10,630 bases of DNA from DASPPK01 sp041479575 (GTDB lineage: Archaea > Thermoproteota > Bathyarchaeia > Bathyarchaeales > Bathycorpusculaceae). Made by a program: the position numbers and the translations under genes. The stretch is taken from contig JBGOYH010000061.1 in NCBI GenBank assembly GCA_041479575.1, positions 1 through 10,630 on the forward strand, written 5' to 3'. Each line of letters starts with the position of its first letter. The stretch's first letter is position 1. The notes under the pieces are model-generated. The model saw only the letters and a program-made list of their open reading frames with translations, searched no databases and was not told the origin of the DNA. Of this stretch, positions 4,741 through 8,912 are shown piece after piece.

Positions 4741-4902
4741 TCACCTCCTTGAACACAGCCTATTTGTGGCTTCAAAACTGTCAAAGAGAAATGTGTAGCG
4801 CGCACAAGCTGTAATTAAGAAAGAGAAGGAATAGATAAGCGCGCGCTTCTCTTCAACTGGAGACTCCACCCAGCTCCACTGCAAGGCTATTTCCTCACCC
4901 AT
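4741..4902 (-). CDS. possible 53-residue protein, weak support
   Basis: On the minus strand an ATG at 4902 opens 53 codons to TGA at 4741-4743. It reads MGEEIALQWSWVESPVEEKR, then a hydrophobic stretch (ALIYSFSFLITACARYTFLF) and DSFEATNRLCSRR. The frame stays open upstream of the ATG for nine codons (including EHPEDIFAL). A TATA-like element (CTTATAAAG read on this strand, 4943-4951) is about 45 bases before the ATG, and GAGGAT (4915-4920) is a distant ribosome site. The amino-acid composition is protein-like but no family is recognised. It could equally be the remnant of a longer gene. A GC-palindrome (AAGCGCGCGCTT, 4837-4848) falls inside it. Confidence 0.25.
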   Translation of the reverse strand: MGEEIALQWSWVESPVEEKRALIYSFSFLITACARYTFLFDSFEATNRLCSRR

Positions 4903-4942
4903 AAGCGCGAAAATATCCTCAGGATGCTCTGTTGTTTGATCT

Positions 4943-4951
4943 CTTTATAAG
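4943..4951 (+). promoter_or_regulatory. TATA box, probably of the alba gene
   Basis: CTTTATAAG (4943-4951 with flanks) is a good archaeal TATA box. Counting about 25 bases on gives a start near 4972, which would leave a leader of about 60-80 bases for alba that begins with the hairpin at 4972-4987. The element is nearly symmetrical and could also serve the minus-strand frame at 4741-4902. Confidence 0.45.
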
Positions 4952-4971
4952 AAAGTCTGCATAGTATAGGG

Positions 4972-4987
4972 CAACAGCGTTCTGTTG
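4972..4987 (+). other. hairpin at the predicted 5' end of the alba transcript
   Basis: CAACAG (4972-4977) pairs perfectly with CTGTTG (4982-4987) around CGTT. With the TATA box at 4943-4951 the transcript would begin at or within a few bases of this hairpin. It could stabilise the message or serve in feedback control, as Alba proteins bind RNA as well as DNA; that role is inference. Confidence 0.4.
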
Positions 4988-5030
4988 TTGAAGGACGAGA
5001 AGAATACAGCAGCGTTGCACGTTACAATCA

Positions 5031-5339
5031 ATGATGAAAGATGTGATGGAAATGTCGGAAAAATCGGAAATTGTTTTTATTGGAAGTAAAACACCAATGG
5101 ACTATGTTCTTGCAGTTATCACAAGACTATCGGCCGGCAATGCTAAGGAAGTAGTTTTGAAAGCACGAGGACAAGCGATCACTACAGCTGTTGACGTAGC
5201 TGAAATAACCAGAAATCGCTTCCTAAAAAACCTAAAAGTGAGCAAAATCGCTATAGGAACCGAAGAAATGCCAGCAAGGGAAGGCGAAAACAGAGGACGA
5301 ATGGTTTCAACAATGGAAATCACGCTTGCACAAGAGTAG
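5031..5339 (+). CDS. albA: DNA/RNA-binding protein Alba
   Basis: Alba is a small dimeric chromatin protein that coats DNA and also binds RNA in archaea. The frame gives 102 residues from 5031. Family landmarks are all present: strand EIVFIG, the DNA-contacting loop SKTPMDYVLAVIT, strand KEVVLKARGQAI with the hallmark KARG-x-AI, helix TAVDVAEITRNRFL, strand KVSKIAIGTEE, the basic hairpin loop (PAREGENRGRM) that reaches into the minor groove, and the final strand VSTMEITLAQE. The start is uncertain: ATG codons stand at 5031, 5034, 5046 and 5052. The last, preceded by GTGAT, would give 95 residues (MSEKSEIVFIG...), closer to the usual family length. At the position of the Lys-Lys pair of Sulfolobus Alba (16-17) this protein has Ser-Lys, so the acetylatable Lys16 equivalent is missing. 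It stands alone between a promoter with a hairpin leader and a gene-poor gap. Confidence 0.95.
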   Translation: MMKDVMEMSEKSEIVFIGSKTPMDYVLAVITRLSAGNAKEVVLKARGQAITTAVDVAEITRNRFLKNLKVSKIAIGTEEMPAREGENRGRMVSTMEITLAQE

Positions 5340-5796
5340 GAGAACCTTGCGAAGCGCAACATGGCCGTGTCGGATTATGTCATTGCGAAGCACATTCGAC
5401 CTTCCAATGTTCTTTCATTCTATAAATTGAAAGAAGTGTTTTAAAAATAGGTGAACAAGAACTTTTGAAAAGATTAGAAGAGAATGAAAAAATGAGGCAA
5501 TGAGAGGGTGTAAGCTTGATGCCTTACGCCTTCTGCGCCCACATCGGTTTTGCTTGCGACTTCTTTTGCCTTTTTAGGCCGTATTCGGTGTGCCTAGATC
5601 ATCTTCTTGCTTAGTACTTCTCAGAAGTTCCATTGCCCACTTCTTCTTAGGCGATGAAACAACTGTTTTCGGACAGATAAAATGCGGCCGATAAACCTGA
5701 AAAGAGGGAGAATCCCTGTAAAATCCACGCGGGCTGTCCTAGCGAAGGTCTTTTAAGAAAGCGCCAAAGGAATAAGTGAAAGTGGTGGTGATTGAC
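5340..5796. other. 456-base gap; no confident gene, one protein-like minus frame
   Basis: No gene with a start and ribosome site is evident. On the minus strand an open frame from 5738 to a stop at 5574-5576 lacks a usable start but reads protein-like (YRPHFICPKTVVSSPKKKWA, then MELLRSTKQEDDLGTPNTA). Just beyond, in another frame, comes YGLKRQKKSQAKPMWAQKA, as if one gene had been broken by a frameshift. Near the right end, TTTTAAGA (about 5751-5758) could be the TATA box of the following micropeptide gene. TCTATAAAT near 5418-5426 is another TATA-like word with no gene behind it. Confidence 0.35.
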
Positions 5797-5877
5797 ATGC
5801 CTTTGAGGCGAAAGAAGAAGCCAGAGAAGAAAGAGGAAAAGAAACCTGAAGAGAAGAAGCCGGAAGAAAAGAAGTAA
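5797..5877 (+). CDS. 26-residue Lys/Glu/Pro-rich micropeptide
   Basis: The ATG at 5797 follows GGTGGTGAT, whose GGTGAT (5787-5792) is a strong archaeal ribosome site four bases away. A TATA-like TTTTAAGA lies about 40 bases before the ATG. The peptide begins MPLRRKKKPEKKEEKKPEEK and ends KPEEKK, i.e. an imperfect repeat of the unit PEEKK, with no hydrophobic core. It must be extended or a single charged helix. Low-complexity Lys/Glu tails occur on archaeal ribosomal and nucleic-acid-binding proteins, but as a separate 26-residue unit it is unusual. The strong translation signal is the main reason to call it. It precedes the RAM-domain pair by 47 bases in the same direction and might be co-transcribed. 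Confidence 0.5.
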   Translation: MPLRRKKKPEKKEEKKPEEKKPEEKK

Positions 5878-5891
5878 CTCTTTTATTATAT

Positions 5892-5907
5892 CGTTGAAAC
5901 ATCAACG
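5892..5907 (+). other. hairpin just before the RAM-domain pair
   Basis: CGTTGA (5892-5897) and TCAACG (5902-5907) pair perfectly around AACA, following TTTTATTATAT (5881-5890), which could be a TATA box or the T-rich end of the previous gene. The hairpin is also a 16-base inverted repeat suited to a dimeric regulator, three bases before the ribosome site GGAGG (5910-5914). Confidence 0.4.
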
Positions 5908-5924
5908 GTGGAGGAAGAAAGGTT

Positions 5925-6155
5925 ATGGTTTTAGCATGCATCTTGATTTGCTGTGGGCCTGGGAAGCATCTCGACGTCGCTAAGAAGGTCAAAGAAGTGA
6001 AGGGCGTGGCGAAGGCTTTCTCCGCCAGCGGCAGGTGGGATGCTATCGCCGAGGTTGAGGTGGGAGACATGAAAGCTTTAACGGAAGCTGCATTGAGGAT
6101 AAATGGCTTGCCAGGTGTACGGGCGACGGAGACGCTTGTGGAGGCCGCACTTTAG
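5925..6155 (+). CDS. stand-alone Lrp/AsnC effector-binding (RAM) domain protein
   Basis: This 76-residue protein consists of a single RAM domain (the ligand-binding half of Lrp/AsnC regulators), with no DNA-binding helix-turn-helix. The fold pattern is visible: strand MVLACILICC with a GPGK turn (residues 11-14), helix HLDVAKKVKEV, strand GVAKAFSASG, the family hallmark G36-R-W-D, strand AIAEVEVG, helix MKALTEAALRINGL, and a last strand VRATETLVE. Such free-standing domains form dimers and higher rings that bind amino acids or other small molecules and can partner with full-length Lrp proteins. The start is supported by GGAGG (5910-5914). A Cys-Cys pair at residues 9-10 is a peculiarity compared with its downstream paralogue. 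Its stop (TAG, 6153-6155) overlaps the ribosome site of the next gene, so the two are translationally coupled. Confidence 0.85.
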   Translation: MVLACILICCGPGKHLDVAKKVKEVKGVAKAFSASGRWDAIAEVEVGDMKALTEAALRINGLPGVRATETLVEAAL

Positions 6156-6179
6156 GAGGAGAGGAACACGTACGCCTGC

Positions 6180-6389
6180 ATGTTGATCAGAGCTATGCCT
6201 GGCAAAGCGATGAAGGTGCTTGAGGGAGTTAAGGCAGTTAAAGGCGTCGGCAAAGCATTCCCAGTTTACGGAAGATACGACATCGTCGCCTTCGTCGAGG
6301 CAGCCGACTACAACTCGGTAAGCAAGGTTTCAGCTGAAGTCAACGCGATAAAAGGTATAAAAAGCACAGAAACTGCCATCGAAGGATAA
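6180..6389 (+). CDS. second stand-alone RAM domain protein, start codon problematic
   Basis: This is a paralogue of the preceding gene: AMPGKAMKVLEGVKAVKG-VGKAFPVYGRYDIVAFVEA aligns throughout with its neighbour, including the GPGK-like PGK turn and the G-R-Y-D hallmark. From the ATG at 6180 it is 69 residues but lacks most of the first beta strand. In-frame upstream codons read ACG-TAC-GCC-TGC (6168-6179), and TYACMLI matches VLACILI of the paralogue. The ribosome site GGAGG (6155-6159) is eight bases before the ACG but 20 before the ATG. So either a non-standard ACG start at 6168 is used, a former ATG has mutated, or translation begins suboptimally at 6180. The same ligand-binding role is expected, perhaps as a hetero-oligomer with its neighbour. 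Confidence 0.85.
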   Translation: MLIRAMPGKAMKVLEGVKAVKGVGKAFPVYGRYDIVAFVEAADYNSVSKVSAEVNAIKGIKSTETAIEG

Positions 6390-6474
6390 CCTTCCAATTC
6401 CCTATTTTTTCCTCGTAGCGTAATGGAGAGAGTTATTTTGAACTTTGGATTTTGGATCCTCGATTTCTCCTCGC

Positions 6475-6667
6475 GTGACTGCGCGGTACTCAACCTGTCC
6501 GAAGTGTGAGAGCCCCATTCCACTAAATCCTAATTATTGCAACTTTTGCGGAAACATGTTGCGCCCGGAGCGAGTGTGTGCTTATACCTCAAAGGTTTGC
6601 CCCTAACTGCAAAAAAAGAATCCCTATCCTGGCTCGCTTCTGCCCCGAATGCGGACAAAAACAATAA
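6475..6667 (+). CDS. double zinc-ribbon protein split by a +1 frame change
   Basis: A GTG at 6475 (or TTG at 6445; no ribosome site decides) opens a frame with CPKC-x10-CNFC, a complete zinc ribbon, which runs to TAA at 6604-6606. One base further in register, the next frame continues KKRIPILARFCPECGQKQ to TAA at 6665-6667. If the ribosome moved +1 at TGC-CCC-TAA (6598-6606), or if one C of the run at 6600-6603 were absent, the join reads VCPNCKKRIPILARFCPECG. This is a second ribbon with exactly the same C-x2-C-x10-C-x2-C spacing. The joined product is about 63 residues. Double zinc ribbons of this size are common in archaea, usually of unknown role. It may be a programmed frameshift, a recent mutation, or a sequencing error in a homopolymer; the sequence cannot tell which. 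Confidence 0.7.
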
Positions 6668-6701
6668 CAAGAGCGCCACTGACATTGCGAGAGTTCTAAT
6701 A

Positions 6702-7613
6702 TTAAGGTACACTAAAACTACGGTGCAAGCGAAGATTCTTAGCATAATCAATTACTTTAAAATATTCGATTGAGCTAGGTCTTCTACTTAATTCTTCGTA
6801 TTCGTAAGCTCTGCCACAAGGCCTGTACTGAGCCATTATGTTAACGTAGCCTTCCTTTGAAAGTTCTTCTGCAATGAATTCCAAAACTTTCTCACTTCCA
6901 GCAAGATTATTCGGTAAGACGAGATGTCTGATCAATAGCCCCCTGTAGGCAATTCCCCTCGCATCAACCTTCAAATCTCCTACTTGACGATGCATCTCTT
7001 TGACAGCTCCTTTGCAACGTTCGAAATAATCTGGTGCATTAGAGTATTTCTTCGCAGGTTCGCTTTCGCTGTACTTTATGTCCGGCTTGTAGATGTCCAC
7101 TATGCCATTGAGTAATTTTATTGTCTCCACATTTTCATATCCTCCGCAGTTCCAAAATATTGGTAACTTCAACCCTCTTCCGGCAGCAACAGAGATCGCT
7201 TTCACAAGTTGCGGTGTAAAGTGGGTTGGTGTAACAAGATTAATGTTATGGCAACCGCTGCTCTCTAGGTTGAGCATAATTTCGGCTGCTTTGCTTATAG
7301 ATACCTCTTCACCGTAACCTAGGTGACTTGTCTCGTAATTCTGACAATAGAGGCATAGCAGATTACAGTTTGTTAAGAAAATTGTGCCGGAGCCGTTTCT
7401 CCCAGTCACCTCTGGCTCCTCTCCAAAATGTGGGCCATAACTTGAAATGACAAGTTCCTTACCAGACCTGCAATACCCCTTCTTTCCTTCTAATCTATTT
7501 GCTCCACATTTTCTTGGGCAAAGCTCACATGACTCAAGTATTTTGTAGAGCCTTTCTATTCTTTCATCTAATTCTCTACTTTCACACAGTTTAAGGTAAC
7601 TTGGTTCAAACAT
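6702..7613 (-). CDS. radical SAM protein, PflX-like (pyruvate formate-lyase activating-enzyme-related)
   Basis: The protein is 303 residues from the ATG at 7613. The radical SAM cluster motif C-x3-C-x2-C is at C83, C87 and C90 (TNCNLLCLYCQNYETS). The N-terminal cysteines C29, C32, C36 and C48 (CELCPRKCGANRLEGKKGYC) are the signature of the COG1313/PflX branch and may bind a second metal site. Further family features are GGYENVETIKLLNGIVDIYKPD in the barrel, and RHLVLPNN and MAQYRPCGRA near the C-terminus. It is expected to cleave S-adenosylmethionine to a 5'-deoxyadenosyl radical. Despite the PflX name the substrate is unknown, and no pyruvate formate-lyase gene is in view. Length is normal and the gene looks intact. 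No ribosome site precedes the ATG, so a leaderless message is possible. It is divergent from the second radical SAM gene. Confidence 0.9.
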   Translation of the reverse strand: MFEPSYLKLCESRELDERIERLYKILESCELCPRKCGANRLEGKKGYCRSGKELVISSYGPHFGEEPEVTGRNGSGTIFLTNCNLLCLYCQNYETSHLGYGEEVSISKAAEIMLNLESSGCHNINLVTPTHFTPQLVKAISVAAGRGLKLPIFWNCGGYENVETIKLLNGIVDIYKPDIKYSESEPAKKYSNAPDYFERCKGAVKEMHRQVGDLKVDARGIAYRGLLIRHLVLPNNLAGSEKVLEFIAEELSKEGYVNIMAQYRPCGRAYEYEELSRRPSSIEYFKVIDYAKNLRLHRSFSVP

Positions 7614-7628
7614 ACTAAGTACGCTCTG

Positions 7629-7651
7629 GGTTCTGAGTTTGAGCGAGAACC
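7629..7651. repeat. inverted repeat GGTTCT / AGAACC in the divergent intergenic region
   Basis: GGTTCT (7629-7634) is complementary to AGAACC (7646-7651) with 11 bases between, lying 16 bases upstream of the start of the PflX-like gene. It could be an operator of that gene. No T-run follows. Confidence 0.3.
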
Positions 7652-7746
7652 TTTAGGGTTAAGGTCTAATTAAAAGACAGTAGGTGAATACGTCTGGGTG
7701 AGGTTTGCAGGTATACCTTTGACTGTTTGAAAAGGGTAATACTAAA

Positions 7747-7773
7747 AACAATGATTACCAAACAATGATTACC
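7747..7773 (+). repeat. tandem AACAATGATTACC repeat
   Basis: AACAATGATTACC is present at 7747-7759 and 7761-7773 with a period of 14 bases. GGTAAT at about 7734-7739 is complementary to the ATTACC ends. It stands in the divergent region just before the small frame at 7790 and may be a pair of regulator sites or a slippage duplication. Confidence 0.5.
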
Positions 7774-7789
7774 TAAACTCTTGGTGTAC

Positions 7790-7855
7790 ATGTTGGGACG
7801 ATGCCAAATTTGTGGCGAGCGTTCACCTATATCGGATTCAAAGAAGCCCAAATGA
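7790..7855 (+). CDS. 21-residue CxxC-containing short frame
   Basis: The ATG at 7790, three bases after GGTG, opens 21 codons (MLGRCQICGERSPISDSKKPK) ending TGA at 7853-7855. It has one C-x2-C-G knuckle typical of half a zinc ribbon but no second pair. Its stop overlaps the ATG of the next short frame (ATGA at 7852-7855). It may be a genuine coupled micropeptide, or the broken N-terminus of a longer protein continuing in the following frames. Confidence 0.3.
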   Translation: MLGRCQICGERSPISDSKKPK

Positions 7856-7914
7856 AAAAGTTGGAGCAAATAGCTGAGAAAGCCTATGGAGTGACGCCAA
7901 AAAAAAACACTTAA
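7852..7914 (+). CDS. 20-residue short frame ending in a slippery A-run
   Basis: The ATG at 7852 overlaps the preceding TGA and opens MKKLEQIAEKAYGVTPKKNT, ending TAA at 7912-7914. Just before the stop the frame reads CCA-AAA-AAA-AAC, containing the heptamer A-AAA-AAC in the phase required for -1 frameshifting. A -1 slip here would continue as KKKHLSKKKQRFKTVEKWSF into the frame of the downstream radical SAM gene, extending it N-terminally. Alternatively the A-run is one base short through mutation or sequencing error, or this is a chance frame. The peptide is helix-like and basic. Confidence 0.3.
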   Translation: MKKLEQIAEKAYGVTPKKNT

Positions 7915-7961
7915 GCAAGAAGAAACAACGATTCAAAACTGTTGAGAAGTGGTCTTTTCGC

Positions 7962-8729
7962 TTGTCGTATGATCCAGTTCAAAGGCATCAGGCCATAGAA
8001 AAGCTTGTCGTTTGCGAAGGATCAGAAGGACAGGAGAGGAAGTATTATCGGGTTAGGCCAGCCAGATGGTATGGCGGAATCGTAACTGCTGACTGCGTTG
8101 GTTGCGGTTTGCTGTGCAAGTTTTGTTGGGTTTCCGACAATGTCATGAATAAGCCTGCAGAGATTGGAAAATTCTATTCTCCAGCTAAAGTTGTCCATGA
8201 TCTAATTACTTTGGCAGAGAAGCGTGGTTTAGAGCAGCTGCGTATTAGCGGTGGAGAGCCAACCATTGGAAAGCCTCATCTGCTTCAACTTCTTGACAGA
8301 TTGGAAGGCAAAGGCTACCACTTCATTCTCGAAACCAATGGGATACCAATAGCCTATGTTGAAAATTATGCTGAAGAACTTTCAAAGTATGATTTTGTTC
8401 ATGTAAGGGTTTCATTGAAAGGATGCAATGAAGAAGAATTTTCCGCACTAACAGGTGCAAAACCAGAGGGTTTTAAACTGCAATTGAAATCTCTAGAAGA
8501 GTTAGTTGAAGCTAATGTAAGCTGCCATCCTTTAATGACATCATTTTCGTCAAGAAAAAACCTTGACGCGCTCATAGGAAAGCTTGGAAGCATAAGCTCA
8601 GAACTGGCTAAAGAAATGGAAATTGAGGAATTAATCTTGTATACGCATGTAATCAATAGAATTCAAAAGTGTGCGCTGAAGCATTACTCTGCTCATAAGC
8701 CTGAAAGGGTTCCTCCAGAACAAATTTGA
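7962..8729 (+). CDS. radical SAM protein of unknown substrate
   Basis: The protein is 255 residues from a TTG at 7962; no ATG is available in frame, and the frame is open upstream to 7878. The beginning SYDPVQRHQAIEKLVVCEG followed by RKYYRVRPARWYGG is how an archaeal family of radical SAM proteins starts, which supports a start near 7962. The cluster motif is C48-x3-C52-x2-C55 (VGCGLLCKFCW) with an extra Cys45. The SAM-binding GGEP is at 97-100 (LRISGGEPTIG) and the strand FILETNGIP at 121-129. There is no auxiliary-cluster SPASM tail. The chain ends soon after LYTHVINRIQKCALKHYSAH, plausible for the family but possibly somewhat short. The substrate cannot be inferred. No strong ribosome site precedes the TTG, and the upstream short frames may be part of the same gene. 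Confidence 0.8.
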   Translation: MSYDPVQRHQAIEKLVVCEGSEGQERKYYRVRPARWYGGIVTADCVGCGLLCKFCWVSDNVMNKPAEIGKFYSPAKVVHDLITLAEKRGLEQLRISGGEPTIGKPHLLQLLDRLEGKGYHFILETNGIPIAYVENYAEELSKYDFVHVRVSLKGCNEEEFSALTGAKPEGFKLQLKSLEELVEANVSCHPLMTSFSSRKNLDALIGKLGSISSELAKEMEIEELILYTHVINRIQKCALKHYSAHKPERVPPEQI

Positions 8730-8771
8730 TGTTTAGTGAAAAAAGAGATCAGACTCTGATGGGGCGACTGA

Positions 8772-8903
8772 ATGTCTCTGTTGAAGAGAGTTGTTGACAG
8801 TTACATGAGAAGGTTTCTTGGATATGACCTACTGACGGACTTCGCTTGCTGCTTCACAAACGTTAAGTTGACAAAAACAGAATGGAAATACCAAAAAAGT
8901 TAG
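8772..8903 (+). CDS. possible 43-residue protein
   Basis: An ATG at 8772 opens 43 codons to TAG at 8901-8903: MSLLKRVVDSYMRRFLGYDL, then LTDFACCFTNVKLTKTEWKY and QKS. It has an amphipathic basic N-terminal helix and a Cys-Cys pair. Only a GGGG run (about 8760-8763) precedes it, not a proper ribosome site. It follows the radical SAM gene by 42 bases on the same strand and converges with the thermosome gene. It may be an operon tail, a gene remnant, or chance. Confidence 0.3.
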   Translation: MSLLKRVVDSYMRRFLGYDLLTDFACCFTNVKLTKTEWKYQKS

Positions 8904-8912
8904 GGGTTTTTT
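8893..8912. terminator. convergent terminator-like A/T-run pair
   Basis: AAAAAAG at 8893-8899 and TTTTTT at 8907-8912 flank TTAGGGG. For the minus-strand thermosome gene, the T6 run on its strand (8898-8893) follows its stop codon by about 12 bases, as expected for archaeal T-run termination. For the plus-strand frame ending at 8903, the second T-run (8907-8912) follows within a few bases. One element could end both transcripts. Confidence 0.5.

Noticed and set aside
4837..4848. AAGCGCGCGCTT palindrome, with similar CGCGCG runs near 247 and 3588
   Set aside because: Alternating CG runs recur by low complexity here and have no consistent position relative to genes.
5690..5765. tRNA-like or structured RNA gene in the gap before the Lys/Glu micropeptide
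   Set aside because: No T-loop consensus (GGTTCRAATCC-like) or cloverleaf pairing could be found here or elsewhere in the window.
5753..6070. 105-codon minus-strand frame opposite the micropeptide and first RAM gene
   Set aside because: Complement of convincing plus-strand genes; Ser/Pro/Phe-rich composition typical of an antisense shadow.
6537..6773. 78-codon plus-strand frame across the zinc-ribbon gene
   Set aside because: It lies in the third frame relative to the two cysteine-patterned frames and has no motif; the ribbons explain the DNA better.
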